64,000 bases of DNA from Paraperlucidibaca baekdonensis (GCF_003387535.1 NZ_QUNR01000001.1:1-64000), one strand, 5' to 3'; shown: positions 9,482-19,280, numbered from the stretch's first letter. Notes: generated by a model not told the origin, from the letters alone. Numbers and translations: made by a program.

Positions 9482-11770
9482 GTCCAACACGCCGTCAACC
9501 ATGGAGTCGATAAACCCAGGAATGCCACCCGTGGCACAGGCTGTCATTTCTTGCGGACGAGATTTTGCCGCCACCGGCAGGCGCACGCCGCCACATTCGG
9601 CATTGCTCAAATACCCGCTTTGCTCATCCAGATACTCCCAGGTCACATCAGCAGGCATTTTGGCGGCATGGTAGCTCGGCTTAATACGCACCATCATATC
9701 TGTCCACACCGGCAAGGCGCCGGTGCCGCCCGATAGCCCTGTCGAGGCATTGTCATCACGACCTAACCAGACTACGCCAAGCAGGTCACCGGCAGACCCG
9801 GCAAACCAGCTATCGCGCAGGTCATTGGTGGTGCCCGTTTTGCCGGCAATGACCGTCTGCGATGGCAATCGACGATAGGCCGAGGCCGCTGTGCCCGCGC
9901 GCGCCACCTGCTCGAGACCATAGTGCAAAAGATACGTATCGCTTAAATCCACGACTTGCCGACGCTCACCAGCAAAGCGCTGCAGACTTTGGCCATCGGC
10001 ATCGACCACTTCACGAATGCTTTGAATCGGCGAGCGCACGCCCGTCAGCAGCACTTGATATAAATGCAGGACATCCATTGGCGACTGATTGAGCGCGCCC
10101 AGCAACAACGAGGGATAGCTTTGTAAGTCGCCCTGCACGCCGAGCTGACGCAAGGTATTGATAAACGCTGGCAAGCCAACGGTCATGCCCAGACGGACTG
10201 CCGCCTGATTGTAGGACTTCGCTAATGCGGTACGTAATGGCACATCGCCATGGCTTTGCTTATCGTAATTTTGTGGCGTCCAGCGCTTACCCGAGTCGCT
10301 AACCACTTCCACAGGCGCATCCGAAATAGGGCTTTGCCAGGTGTATTGGCCGCTGCTCAGCGCCGTGAGATATATGGCGGGCTTCAATAATGAGCCGACT
10401 TGACGCGAGGCATCGACAGCGCGGTTATAGCCGGTAAATGTGCCCGTACTACCAATTAAAGCGCGCAACTCACCAGAGCGAAGATCGGCGGCCAGCACGG
10501 CACCTTCGAGCTTATCGAGCTTGCGGCCCTGCTTACGCAGGCGCGCTACCGTAGTCGTTAAGGCGGCATCGGCGGCATTTTGCACTCGTGGATCTAGCGT
10601 CGTGAAAATGCTTAGCCCTTGGCTGCTCAAATCATCTGGCTGATAACTTTCGCGGAGTTGGCGGCGCACAACATCTAAGAAGTCTGGGTACAAATTACCT
10701 GCCGCGGCTGGTTTGGCAATCACGCCCAGTGGCCGCTTCATGGCGATGTCACGATCTGGCGCACTGAGCTTATCTTCACGATATAAATTATCGAGGACGA
10801 TATTGCGGCGCTGTGTGGCGCGCTCAGGATTACGCCGCGGATTGTAATACGACGGACCTTTGACCATGCCGACGAGTAACGCCACTTGCGGCAACGACAG
10901 CTCAGCTAACGGCTGGCCAAAATAATACTCCGCCGCCAAGCCAAAACCATTGATTGAACGGCGCCCCTGCTGGCCCAGGTTCACTTCATTGAGATAGGTT
11001 TCTAAGATTTCTGCTTTGCTGTAATGCAGCTCCAGCAGCAGCGCCATCAGCGCTTCGTTGGTTTTGCGTGTCAGCGAGCGCTCATCCGTGAGGTAGAAAT
11101 TTTTCACCAGCTGTTGCGTCAATGTGCTGCCGCCTTGGCGTACTTGGCCGCTGGTTAAGTTGACCCATACCGCGCGCAAGATGCCGCGAATGGATACGCC
11201 AATGTGCTGATAAAAGCGCTGATCTTCGGTAGCCATCAAGGCCTCAACCAGATACGGCGGCGCTTCTTTGAGCTGAATTAAAATGCGGTCTTCGTTATGG
11301 CTGGGGTAAATACCGCCAATGACCAGCGGCTCAAGACGCACATCGCCGCGTTGACCTGGGCGCGTGCTGGCCAGCTCGATTAGGCGATCTTGCGAGAAGC
11401 GTGCGCGCAATAATTGGCCTGGCTCACGGCCATCGCTAAATGAAAACCCACGCGTGCGAATAAATAGCGACGAGCCATCGATAGCGTAGGTACCTGAGGA
11501 TGGCGCACCGTTCACGCGACGGTAGTTCAATAGCCGCAACTCTTCTTCAACCACCTCTTGGCTCAGCTGCTCACCCTTAGACAGTACCAACGGTCGTGCA
11601 TAAACGCGTGCCGGAATAGCCCAGCGCTTGCCCTCAAACTTTTCTCGCACAATCGAGTCTAGATGCATGACATAGGCGCCGCCGCCCACTACACCAATCA
11701 AGGTGACGAGCATCAGGCAGAGCAGGGCGAACGCTTTGAAGCGGCCGCTGGAGGCGGAAGATTTAGCCAC
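9470..11770 (-). CDS. mrcB: Penicillin-binding protein 1B (bifunctional glycosyltransferase/transpeptidase)
   Basis: Class A PBP that polymerises lipid II and cross-links peptidoglycan. Residues 13-35 form the membrane anchor. A UB2H-like region follows at about 50-150. The GT51 glycosyltransferase has catalytic E182 in TEDQRFY and the RQGGSTLTQQL motif near 211-221. The transpeptidase has the nucleophile in S460-LL-K463, SYN at 519-521 and KTGT at 644-647. 766 residues is usual for PBP1B. The monocistronic-looking gene is divergent from the adenosine kinase gene. Confidence 0.96.
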   Translation of the reverse strand: MAKSSASSGRFKAFALLCLMLVTLIGVVGGGAYVMHLDSIVREKFEGKRWAIPARVYARPLVLSKGEQLSQEVVEEELRLLNYRRVNGAPSSGTYAIDGSSLFIRTRGFSFSDGREPGQLLRARFSQDRLIELASTRPGQRGDVRLEPLVIGGIYPSHNEDRILIQLKEAPPYLVEALMATEDQRFYQHIGVSIRGILRAVWVNLTSGQVRQGGSTLTQQLVKNFYLTDERSLTRKTNEALMALLLELHYSKAEILETYLNEVNLGQQGRRSINGFGLAAEYYFGQPLAELSLPQVALLVGMVKGPSYYNPRRNPERATQRRNIVLDNLYREDKLSAPDRDIAMKRPLGVIAKPAAAGNLYPDFLDVVRRQLRESYQPDDLSSQGLSIFTTLDPRVQNAADAALTTTVARLRKQGRKLDKLEGAVLAADLRSGELRALIGSTGTFTGYNRAVDASRQVGSLLKPAIYLTALSSGQYTWQSPISDAPVEVVSDSGKRWTPQNYDKQSHGDVPLRTALAKSYNQAAVRLGMTVGLPAFINTLRQLGVQGDLQSYPSLLLGALNQSPMDVLHLYQVLLTGVRSPIQSIREVVDADGQSLQRFAGERRQVVDLSDTYLLHYGLEQVARAGTAASAYRRLPSQTVIAGKTGTTNDLRDSWFAGSAGDLLGVVWLGRDDNASTGLSGGTGALPVWTDMMVRIKPSYHAAKMPADVTWEYLDEQSGYLSNAECGGVRLPVAAKSRPQEMTACATGGIPGFIDSMVDGVLDLFR

Positions 11771-11840
11771 GCAAAATATCCACTAAAGATTAAGTAGGGG
11801 CATTGTACTCATGCCAGCACAGCGGCGGAAACTCTGTCAT

Positions 11841-11869
11841 CTGGCAGAAACCGTCAGCTTGCCTATAAT
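11841..11869 (+). promoter_or_regulatory. Sigma-70 promoter for the PfkB kinase gene
   Basis: A perfect -10 TATAAT at 11864-11869 sits 17 bp after CTGGCA at 11841-11846 (4 of 6 matches to TTGACA). Expected start is near 11876, about 28 bp before the kinase ATG. Recognised by eye only. Confidence 0.65.
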
Positions 11870-11903
11870 GCGCGCTGACATTTACTAAAGACATGAGATT
11901 GCT

Positions 11904-12902
11904 ATGAGTCGCCGCTTTGATATTTATGCCATTGGCAATGCCCTTGTCGATTTAGAGTACGCCGTCAATGAGGATTTTTTAACCCAACACGGCATTGAAA
12001 AGGGGGTGATGACACTGGCGGAGGCCGACGCGCAAGCCACATTGCTCGACGCCCTTGATGCCAATGCGCCGCGCCTTAAGCAAGCCAGTGGTGGCTCAGC
12101 AGCCAATAGCATCATTGCGGCTAGCGCCATGGGTGCGCGCAGCTTCTATCATTGCAAAGTCGCCAATGACGCGCTTGGCACGCTGTATCGCGATGACTTA
12201 CTGGCCGCGGGAGTCAGCACCAATCTCGCCGAGGTGCGTCCCGAGGGCGTCACCGGCACTTGCGTGGTGATGGTCACCCCCGACACCGATCGCACCATGA
12301 ACACCTACTTGGGCATTACCGCCGAAGTCTCGCGCGCCGAGCTCGACCCCGAGGCCTTGCAAGACAGCCAATGGCTTTATATTGAAGGCTATTTGTGCAC
12401 CTCTGATTCCGCGCGCGATGCCGTGGCGCATGCACATGAGCTCGCCAAGCAAGCGGGCGTAAAACGTGCGCTGACGTTTTCTGACCCAGCCATGGTGCAG
12501 TACTTTTTGCCGCAGCTAAAAAGCTTGCTTGCCGATGGTGTCGACCTGCTTTTTTGCAATGAAGACGAAGCCCGCGGCTTCACCGGCTGTGATGACCTTG
12601 AAGAAGCCATGGAGAGCCTGCGCCAAGTGGCCGACAGCGGTATTATTACCTGTGGCAAATCGGGCGCATGGGCCTGGACGCAAACCAGTGCGCAGATCCT
12701 GCCGGCCTGCGCCACCACAGCCGTCGATACACTAGGGGCCGGCGATAGCTTTGCTGGCGCTGTGCTCTATGGGGTTAGCCAAGGATGGACATTAGAAAAT
12801 AGTGCCCGCCTGGCCATGCAAACCGCCGCGGAAGTGGTGGCGCAATTTGGCCCGCGATTGAGCATCGAACGCTATCGCGCGCTTCGCGACGCACATCAAT
12901 AA
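11904..12902 (+). CDS. PfkB-family kinase, probably adenosine kinase
   Basis: A ribokinase-fold sugar/nucleoside kinase of 332 residues. The N-terminal AIGNALVDLEY and SGGSAANSI segments match the substrate side, and the C-terminal DTLGAGDSFAGAVLYG carries the catalytic base D281 and anion hole. Close relatives in gammaproteobacteria are annotated as adenosine kinase, which would salvage adenosine to AMP. Substrate cannot be fixed from sequence alone, so inosine/guanosine or a sugar remain possible. A Rieske protein follows 9 bp later on the same strand. Confidence 0.85.
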   Translation: MSRRFDIYAIGNALVDLEYAVNEDFLTQHGIEKGVMTLAEADAQATLLDALDANAPRLKQASGGSAANSIIAASAMGARSFYHCKVANDALGTLYRDDLLAAGVSTNLAEVRPEGVTGTCVVMVTPDTDRTMNTYLGITAEVSRAELDPEALQDSQWLYIEGYLCTSDSARDAVAHAHELAKQAGVKRALTFSDPAMVQYFLPQLKSLLADGVDLLFCNEDEARGFTGCDDLEEAMESLRQVADSGIITCGKSGAWAWTQTSAQILPACATTAVDTLGAGDSFAGAVLYGVSQGWTLENSARLAMQTAAEVVAQFGPRLSIERYRALRDAHQ

Positions 12903-12911
12903 GGAGATCGT

Positions 12912-13235
12912 ATGGGCTTTCGTTTATGCGCCAATGCCGACTTGATCGACAATGAAGCACGCGCTTTTCGCTCACCGGCAGGCGAGGTCATCGTGGTCAA
13001 CCGCGATGGCCAAAGCTATGCTTATCACAACAGCTGTCCTCACCTCGGCATTAACCTTGAGTTTAATCCTGATGAGTTTATGGATAGCGAAAATCATTTC
13101 CTGATTTGCAGCAACCATGGCGCGTTGTTTCAGGTTGAAGATGGTCTGTGTGTGAGTGGGCCCTGCCAAGGCGAATCGCTGTTGGCTGTGCCCATTCAGA
13201 TCAGCGATGGATACATCGAATTAATCGAACATTAG
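12912..13235 (+). CDS. Small Rieske [2Fe-2S] protein
   Basis: A 107-residue stand-alone Rieske protein. The cluster ligands are visible as C42-x-H44 (CPHLG) and C66-x2-H69 (CSNHG), spaced as in Rieske ferredoxins and nitrite-reductase small-subunit types. There is no signal peptide or membrane helix, so it should be cytoplasmic. It probably transfers electrons to an oxygenase or reductase, but no partner gene is next to it. AAGGAG at 12901-12906 is a strong ribosome site. Likely co-transcribed with the PfkB kinase gene. Confidence 0.88.
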   Translation: MGFRLCANADLIDNEARAFRSPAGEVIVVNRDGQSYAYHNSCPHLGINLEFNPDEFMDSENHFLICSNHGALFQVEDGLCVSGPCQGESLLAVPIQISDGYIELIEH

Positions 13236-13243
13236 TTCAGTCA

Positions 13244-13294
13244 GGCGCAAAAAAGACGGTTTTGTTTGCGCCACCGCCAAGCCTCTGCTATAGA
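13244..13294 (+). promoter_or_regulatory. Hairpin and possible promoter ahead of dksA
   Basis: GGCGCAAA (13244-13251) and TTTGCGCC (13265-13272) form a perfect 8-bp inverted repeat without a following T-run. The right arm overlaps a TTTGCG (-35-like), which is followed after 18 bp by TATAGA (13289-13294, -10-like). The repeat could end the Rieske transcript weakly or be an operator over the dksA promoter. Confidence 0.35.
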
Positions 13295-13321
13295 GAGCGA
13301 TTATTCGCACGAGAAAAACCA

Positions 13322-13804
13322 ATGCCTACCCGCACTACTGAAAAAACGGCTGCTGCGGCCACCAAAGCTAAGAAAAAAACCACTGGCAGTACTCTTGTTC
13401 ACGGCATTGCACCGTACAAAGAAACCAAAGGTGAAGACTATTTGGGTGCGCCACAACGCCAACACTTCCGCGATATTCTGCACGCGTGGAAGCGCGAGCT
13501 CATGGAAGAGGTCGACCGTACCGTCCATCACATGAAAGATGAGTCGGGCAGCCTGCCAGACCCCAATGATCGCGCCACGCAAGAAGAAGAGTTCTCGCTG
13601 GAGTTGCGCACCCGTGATCGCGAGCGCAAATTGATTAAGAAAATTGATCAAATGCTCGAGCGTATTGAGAAAGATGACTACGGTTATTGCGATGACTGTG
13701 GCATTGAGATTGGCATTCGCCGCTTAGAAGCCCGCCCCACCGCGACGCTGTGTATTGACTGCAAAAGCCTTCAGGAAATCAAGGAAAAGCAACTGCTTGG
13801 CTAA
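13322..13804 (+). CDS. dksA: RNA polymerase-binding transcription factor DksA
   Basis: DksA binds the RNA polymerase secondary channel and works with ppGpp in the stringent response. The 160 residues have a Lys/Ala/Thr-rich N-terminal tail, a long coiled coil (about 45-118) whose tip carries the acidic pair D80 and D83 in DPNDRATQEE, and a C4 zinc finger with C123, C126, C144 and C147. The open frame extends upstream to 13148, but the family start MPTRTTEK lies at 13322. Four bases separate its stop from the gluQ start, as in Pseudomonas and E. coli. Confidence 0.95.
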   Translation: MPTRTTEKTAAAATKAKKKTTGSTLVHGIAPYKETKGEDYLGAPQRQHFRDILHAWKRELMEEVDRTVHHMKDESGSLPDPNDRATQEEEFSLELRTRDRERKLIKKIDQMLERIEKDDYGYCDDCGIEIGIRRLEARPTATLCIDCKSLQEIKEKQLLG

Positions 13805-13808
13805 TGCC

Positions 13809-14678
13809 ATGATTGGCCGGTTTGCGCCTTCGCCAACCGGCTTGTTGCACTTTGGCTCCTTACTCGCGGCGCTCAGCAGCTATGCCAGCGCCAAGCACCG
13901 TGGCGGACTTTGGCGCCTGCGCATCGACACCATTGATCCGGGCCGCGAAATGCCCATGGCAGCACAAAGCTTTGTCGGCACGCTGCAAGCGCATGGCTTG
14001 AATGGTGATGGCGAGGTGGTGTGGCAGGGCCAACGCATCGCACGTTACCGCGCCGTACTCGACATGCTGATTGCACAAGACCGTGTTTACGCTTGCGACT
14101 GCTCACGAAATGCGCGTGCCGAAGTCGGTGCCATTGACTGCCTAGGCCCGTGTCGGCGCGGTGAGCATACGCCCTCGGCAACCGACACCGCCTGGCGCCT
14201 GCGCGCGCCATCTCACGCTATCCGTTACCATGATCGTCGCCTTGGCGAGCGCAGTGAGTGGCTGCAGGAAACTTGCGGTGATGCCTTGCTATGGCGACGC
14301 GATAACTTACCGGCGTATCAACTCGCCACGGTTGTTGATGATCACGACATGGCCATCAGTGAAGTCGTGCGAGGCAGCGACCTGCTCGATAACACCGCGC
14401 GCCAATGTCATCTCATCGATAGCCTCGGCTGGAGTCGACCAGAGTTTCTACATATCCCCATGGTCATCAATGCAACAGGGCAAAAACTGTCGAAACAGAC
14501 TCACGCGCCGGCCCTCGATAACAGCCAAGCCGCGGCTAATATCTATTTGGCACTGCAGCTCTTAGCGCAACAGCCCCCGACCGCTTTGCAGCACGCGCCT
14601 GTCGATACGCTCGTGTCGTGGGCAGTGGCACATTGGCAAGAATCGGCGCTACAAACGGGACCCATCGCACTACCATGA
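13809..14678 (+). CDS. gluQ: Glutamyl-queuosine tRNA(Asp) synthetase
   Basis: GluQ-RS is a shortened glutamyl-tRNA synthetase that attaches glutamate to queuosine in tRNA-Asp. The start MIGRFAPSPTGLLHFGSL contains the HIGH-like motif, and KLSKQ near the C-terminus replaces KMSKS. Zinc-type cysteines CDCS and CLGPC occur near residues 98-117. 289 residues lacks an anticodon-binding domain, as expected. The start at 13809 is selected over the in-frame 13755 ATG, which lies inside dksA. dksA-gluQ linkage is conserved. Confidence 0.93.
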   Translation: MIGRFAPSPTGLLHFGSLLAALSSYASAKHRGGLWRLRIDTIDPGREMPMAAQSFVGTLQAHGLNGDGEVVWQGQRIARYRAVLDMLIAQDRVYACDCSRNARAEVGAIDCLGPCRRGEHTPSATDTAWRLRAPSHAIRYHDRRLGERSEWLQETCGDALLWRRDNLPAYQLATVVDDHDMAISEVVRGSDLLDNTARQCHLIDSLGWSRPEFLHIPMVINATGQKLSKQTHAPALDNSQAAANIYLALQLLAQQPPTALQHAPVDTLVSWAVAHWQESALQTGPIALP

Positions 14679-14745
14679 CTTTGCCCCATGGGCTAAAGCT
14701 GATACCGTTCAACGTCGCATCATTGCTGCATTTCGGAGTCCTCGC

Positions 14746-14922
14746 GTGTACATTGATCGCTTAATTTTGCTCTTTGTTGTTGGCGCTTATTTGCTGTCAC
14801 CAGTCATTATTGATTGGTGGAGCGAAGGCGGCAGTGCGTGGTATCGCCCCTATACTATTTGGGCGCTGTTGATTGCGCTGGGGTATTGGGTCGCGCGGAG
14901 CCGAGATTTAAATGATCTTTAG
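14746..14922 (+). CDS. Small membrane protein upstream of the CbrA-like kinase
   Basis: A 58-residue frame starting with GTG, preceded by GGAG at 14735-14738 (7-nt spacing). It has two hydrophobic helices: about residues 5-22, starting YIDRLILLFVVGAYLLSP, and about 38-50. Between them is an aromatic stretch DWWSEGGSAWYRPY, and the end is polar (RSRDLNDL). It overlaps the kinase start by 11 bp, so translation is probably coupled. A small gene at this place is known upstream of cbrA in pseudomonads (I recall the name cbrX, to be checked). It may assist assembly or signalling of the sensor; that is inference. Confidence 0.75.
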   Translation: MYIDRLILLFVVGAYLLSPVIIDWWSEGGSAWYRPYTIWALLIALGYWVARSRDLNDL

Positions 14923-17854
14923 TCCCACGCTGCTGTTTACACTCACCACGGTGTATTTAGGTGCGCTGTTTTTAACCGCCTACGCCAGCGAGCATGGCTG
15001 GATCCCGCTGCGATGGGTGCGCCACCCGGCGGTTTTTGTGTTGTCGCTGGGCGTGTTTGTCAGCACGTGGGGGCTGTTTGGCGCCGTGCAATTTGCGCGC
15101 GAAAGTGGCTTTAATTTTCTAACTTTTTATATTGGCCTAGCGGGTGCGTTTTTGCTCGCGCCAGTTTTTCTGCAGCCGCTCTTTCGTCTTGCGCGCAGCC
15201 ATCAGCTGAGCTCACTGCCGGACTTGCTCGCCTTTCGTTATCGCAGCCAAGCAGCAGGCACACTCGCCACGCTGGCCATGCTCATTGGCGTCATGCCATT
15301 GCTCACCACACAAATGCAGACGGTTGGCGAAGTCGCTCGCCTATTGACCGGCGGCACCAATACCAAGCTTATGGGCTTGGTGTTTTGTTTAATGCTGATT
15401 GTCTTTACCTCGCTGTTTGGCGCTGGCGCACGCTCGAGTCGACACCAAGAGAATGATGGCCTAGTTGTCGCCATTGCGCTGGAGTCGCTCATCAAACTGA
15501 TTGCGATCTCTGCTGTTGGCTTGTATGCCTACTTTGGCGTGCTCGGCGGCAGCGAAGGCCTCAATGACTGGCTAACGCGGCATCCTGAGGCGCTACGCAA
15601 TCTCTTTCAGCCGCTTAAAGCCGGCTATTGGCACAGCTTATTACTGGTGTTTTTCTTTGCGTCGGTGGTCATGCCGTGCCTGTATCACATGGCCTTTACC
15701 GAAAATCGCGAGCCCCGTAATTTACTCACGGCGACCTGGGGTTTTCCGTTTTATTTACTCTTAATGGCGCTTAGCATTCCGATCATTTTGTGGGCAGGAC
15801 AAGCCTCAGGTCTCAGCGACATCCCCGAGTTTTATAGTCTAGGCGTGGCCATGGATTCACGCTCACCGGCCCTGGTATTGCTGCTATTTTTTGGTGCATT
15901 GGCGTCGTCGAGCGGCATTCTCATTGTCACCACCCTCGCGCTCGCCAACATGACGCTCAACCATGTCATTTTACCTTTACGTGGTTGGCCAAAAGACGAT
16001 GCACTGTATTTGGAAACCCAGCGCCAACGCCGACTGCTCATCACCTGTATTTTATTGGCCGCGTTTCTGCTGTCGTGGCTTCCCGAGCTGCGGCCCGATA
16101 GCACAGAAATGTCGATGCTGGCCTTTGTCGCGACACTGCAATTAGCTCCGAGTGTTTTGGCGCTGCTATTTTGGCCACGCGCTACCCGCGCCGGTATGCT
16201 TGCCGGCTTGAGCGTTGGCATGGCGATTTGGATTGCGGTACTGGCCACGCCGGCTTTTTTTCTTGCCGATTTCGATAGCGCCCAACTGCTGGGTATTTTG
16301 ACGTCCTCGCGACTGGACCATTGGCAGGCTATGGGCATCATTGCCACGCTGGGCAACGCCATAGTGCTGGTGATCGCATCATTGCTGCAGAAACAATCCA
16401 GTGCCGACCGCGAGATCGCTGAGGCGTGCTCGGTGGATAACCTCAGCAGTCCGGTGCGCTGGAGTCTCGCCGCCGACTCAGTCGATGCCTTTATCAGTGC
16501 GCTTATGCCAGCACTTGGGCCGTTAACAGCTGAGCGCGAAGTGCGCATGGCCTGCCACGATCTCGCGATGAGCAGTAAAGAGCGCCGGCCCTATGCCTTG
16601 CGACGCCTGCGCGATCAGCTCGGCGCTAACTTATCTGGCTTGCTAGGCCCGAGTCTGGCCATGGAGCTGCTCGACAAGCACTTGCCGCAACAGATTGTGC
16701 CGCAAAGTCCCGGTGAGGATATTCACTTCATTGAGTCGCGACTCGAGGAGTATCGCGACAAGCTCTCAGGCCTTGCCGCCGAGCTCGATACGCTACGACG
16801 CTTTCACCGACAAACGCTGCATGACCTGCCACTTGGCGTGTGTACGCTGGCCGGCGATCTTGAGGTGCTGAGCTGGAATCGCGCCATCATGGACATTACC
16901 GGTTGCGCCGATGCCGATGTGATTGGCTCGCACTTGGGCTCGTTGCCGGCGCCATGGAGTCAGACATTAACGCAGTTTTTGCAGCAGCCTGGAGCGCAAG
17001 AGTCGCGCCACCGCCTCAATGTAGACGGCCAAACGCGCTGGGTGAACTTGCATCGTGCGATGATCGGCGATGCCGATGGTAGTGTCGTGCTGGTGATGGA
17101 AGAAGTCACCGCATTACAACAGCTGGAGTCTCGCTTGCATCACAGTGAGCGACTCGCTGCGGTGGGTCGTTTGGCTGCTGGCGTCGCCCATGAAATTGGT
17201 AATCCTGTCACCGGCATTGCCTGTTTGGCGCAAAATCTAAAAGCTGAGCACGCTGCCGATCACGAGGTGCATGGCACCGCGCAAGACATCATTGAGCAGA
17301 CCAAACGCGTCACACGCATTGTCCAATCGCTCGTTGGCTTTGCTCGCACAGAGCACCATGTTGGCGGCGAGTTTGATACGGTGCCGCTGCTCGGTGTGGT
17401 TAATGAGGCCCTGCACTTGCTGGCATTATCTCCCGAAGCGCGGCAAATCGATTTTCGCGTGCATATTGATAGCGATTTGGCGGTTTATGGGGATGCGCAG
17501 CGGCTCTGCCAGGTGTTTATTAATTTGCTCGGCAACGCCCGCGATGCGAGCACACAGGCTGGACGTGTGATCTTGCGAGCGCATCAACATGGGCCCGCAT
17601 TGCGCATTGAGATTGAAGATTTTGGTCACGGCTTGCCAGATGGCGAGTTACGCGACCGCTTATTTGAGCCCTTTGTTACCACGAAAGCATTGGGTGAAGG
17701 CACCGGACTCGGACTGGCACTCGTGCATGGCATCATTGAGGCCCACGATGGCCGCATTCAATTAACCGATAAACGCGATTACGATCAAGGCACCGGGGTC
17801 ATTGTGCAGATCTCTCTTCCCGCAGCGAAAGGTAATGAGGACATGAACGCGTGA
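14912..17854 (+). CDS. cbrA: CbrA-type sensor kinase with sodium:solute symporter domain
   Basis: A 980-residue hybrid of transporter and histidine kinase. Residues about 1-490 contain some 12-13 membrane helices of the SSS (SLC5/PutP-like) family. A linker region follows, then a PAS domain near 640-735. The kinase core has the phospho-acceptor H760 in AAGVAHEIGNPVTGI, and N-, G1- and G2-boxes in NLLGNARDA, EDFGHGLPDG and GEGTGLGLALVHG. In Pseudomonas CbrA senses carbon/nitrogen balance and also binds histidine. The GTGA overlap with the regulator gene and the pcnB neighbourhood support the assignment over other SSS-kinases. Confidence 0.9.
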   Translation: MIFSPTLLFTLTTVYLGALFLTAYASEHGWIPLRWVRHPAVFVLSLGVFVSTWGLFGAVQFARESGFNFLTFYIGLAGAFLLAPVFLQPLFRLARSHQLSSLPDLLAFRYRSQAAGTLATLAMLIGVMPLLTTQMQTVGEVARLLTGGTNTKLMGLVFCLMLIVFTSLFGAGARSSRHQENDGLVVAIALESLIKLIAISAVGLYAYFGVLGGSEGLNDWLTRHPEALRNLFQPLKAGYWHSLLLVFFFASVVMPCLYHMAFTENREPRNLLTATWGFPFYLLLMALSIPIILWAGQASGLSDIPEFYSLGVAMDSRSPALVLLLFFGALASSSGILIVTTLALANMTLNHVILPLRGWPKDDALYLETQRQRRLLITCILLAAFLLSWLPELRPDSTEMSMLAFVATLQLAPSVLALLFWPRATRAGMLAGLSVGMAIWIAVLATPAFFLADFDSAQLLGILTSSRLDHWQAMGIIATLGNAIVLVIASLLQKQSSADREIAEACSVDNLSSPVRWSLAADSVDAFISALMPALGPLTAEREVRMACHDLAMSSKERRPYALRRLRDQLGANLSGLLGPSLAMELLDKHLPQQIVPQSPGEDIHFIESRLEEYRDKLSGLAAELDTLRRFHRQTLHDLPLGVCTLAGDLEVLSWNRAIMDITGCADADVIGSHLGSLPAPWSQTLTQFLQQPGAQESRHRLNVDGQTRWVNLHRAMIGDADGSVVLVMEEVTALQQLESRLHHSERLAAVGRLAAGVAHEIGNPVTGIACLAQNLKAEHAADHEVHGTAQDIIEQTKRVTRIVQSLVGFARTEHHVGGEFDTVPLLGVVNEALHLLALSPEARQIDFRVHIDSDLAVYGDAQRLCQVFINLLGNARDASTQAGRVILRAHQHGPALRIEIEDFGHGLPDGELRDRLFEPFVTTKALGEGTGLGLALVHGIIEAHDGRIQLTDKRDYDQGTGVIVQISLPAAKGNEDMNA

Positions 17855-19200
17855 GCAGTATTTTAGTCGTCGATGATGAGCAAGTGATTCGCAGCGGACT
17901 CAAGCGCTTGCTGCAGCGCAATGGCTATGAGGTTGCCGAGGCCGGCAGCGTTGATGAGGCGTTGGCGCTGTCATCACCGGACTTATATGACTTGATCATT
18001 TCTGATCTGCGCCTGCCCGGGCTGCCTGGCACCGCCTTAATTGAGCGCGCGGGAGACACGCCGGTGTTGATTATGACCAGCTTCGCCAGCATTCGCTCGG
18101 CGGTCGATGCCGTGAAAGCGGGCGCTGCAGACTATATCGCCAAGCCCTTCGATCACGACGACATGCTGATCACCATTGATCGTATTTTGCGCGAGCAACG
18201 CCTGCGCCGGCAAAACAGTGCGCTGCGTGCCGAGCAGGCGATGGCTCAGCCCGACAGCGGCATGATCGGCAGCTGCAAGGCGATCGTCGAAATGCATCGC
18301 CGCATCAGTCGCGTGGCACCGCTCAACACCACCGTACTGATTTTGGGTGAGTCGGGCACCGGTAAAGAGCTGGTCGCACGCGCACTGCATGAGCAAAGCC
18401 CGCGACGCGAAGCGCCACTGATCTCGGTGAACTGCGCGGCGATTCCTGAGTCGCTCATTGAGTCAGAGTTATTTGGCCATGAAAAAGGCGCGTTTACCGG
18501 CGCACAGGGCTTGCGTAAGGGCTTGGTTGAGGCGGCCGATGGCGGCTCGCTATTTCTCGATGAGATTGGTGAGCTACCACTTGAGGCGCAGGCCCGCCTA
18601 TTGCGTTTATTACAAGAAAAAGAAGTTCGCCGCTTAGGCGCTACGCAGTCGCGCAAGGTCGATGTTCGACTCATTGCCGCGACTCATCGCAACCTCAAGC
18701 AGCTCGCCAGTGATGGCTTGTTTCGCGAGGATTTATTTTTCCGCCTCAATGTCATGGAGCTGTCACTGCCGCCATTACGTGAACGCGGCGATGATATTCT
18801 CGCCATTGCTGATCAGCTGTTAATTCGTACCATTGAGCGCGTGGGCTCCAAGCCGCTGAACTTCACCGCCGAAGCACGCTCAGCCATGGCTCACTATCAC
18901 TGGCCAGGCAATATTCGTGAGCTCGAGAATGCCATCGAGCGTGCTGTTATTTTGACCGAAGGCGATGTCATTACACCGACATTGCTAGCGATTGAGTCGG
19001 CCTACCCAAAGCGCCAAGAGACGCCAACAGAAGCCGACGATGATCCACCAACGGGCCTGTCGCTTGAGGACTACTTTCAGTACTTCGTACTGGAGCATCA
19101 AGATCAAATGTCTGAAACGGAGCTGGCGCAAAAGCTTGGCATCAGCCGTAAAACGCTGTGGGAGCGGCGCCAGCGCCTTGGCATCCCAAGGCGCCGTTGA
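17851..19200 (+). CDS. cbrB: CbrB-type sigma-54-dependent response regulator
   Basis: NtrC-class activator of 449 residues. The receiver domain has D8, D9 and phospho-site D52 (SDLRLPG). The AAA+ domain has Walker A GESGTGKE at 166-173 and a perfect GAFTGA sigma-54 contact loop at 213-218. A Fis-type helix-turn-helix ends the protein ([20 protein letters not shown]). The start is GTG, overlapping the kinase stop as GTGA. In Pseudomonas CbrB drives the sRNA gene crcZ just downstream. A sigma-54 promoter is indeed found in the 430-bp spacer after this gene. Confidence 0.92.
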   Translation: MSSILVVDDEQVIRSGLKRLLQRNGYEVAEAGSVDEALALSSPDLYDLIISDLRLPGLPGTALIERAGDTPVLIMTSFASIRSAVDAVKAGAADYIAKPFDHDDMLITIDRILREQRLRRQNSALRAEQAMAQPDSGMIGSCKAIVEMHRRISRVAPLNTTVLILGESGTGKELVARALHEQSPRREAPLISVNCAAIPESLIESELFGHEKGAFTGAQGLRKGLVEAADGGSLFLDEIGELPLEAQARLLRLLQEKEVRRLGATQSRKVDVRLIAATHRNLKQLASDGLFREDLFFRLNVMELSLPPLRERGDDILAIADQLLIRTIERVGSKPLNFTAEARSAMAHYHWPGNIRELENAIERAVILTEGDVITPTLLAIESAYPKRQETPTEADDDPPTGLSLEDYFQYFVLEHQDQMSETELAQKLGISRKTLWERRQRLGIPRRR

Positions 19201-19218
19201 TCGAAAAGTAGGCGTGGT

Positions 19219-19280
19219 TGTTACGTTACCCATCTACACACAAAGCATGAATAAGTAACACTTTAGTCGAAGACGTTACG
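19219..19280 (+). promoter_or_regulatory. Candidate CbrB upstream activator sites
   Basis: TGTTAC (19219-19224) is followed directly by GTTAC (19225-19229), then GTAACA (19255-19260) and CGTTACG (19274-19280). TGTTAC and GTAACA are inverted copies. They centre about 150 and 114 bp before the predicted start of the sigma-54 transcript, the usual range for an enhancer-binding protein. I recall TGTTAC/GTAACA half-sites for CbrB in pseudomonads; the 30-bp gap between the halves is wider than I would expect. Confidence 0.55.

Noticed and set aside
15832-16548. 238-codon open frame on the minus strand inside the CbrA-like gene
   Set aside because: Antisense to transmembrane helices and linker of a clear kinase; no recognisable domain.
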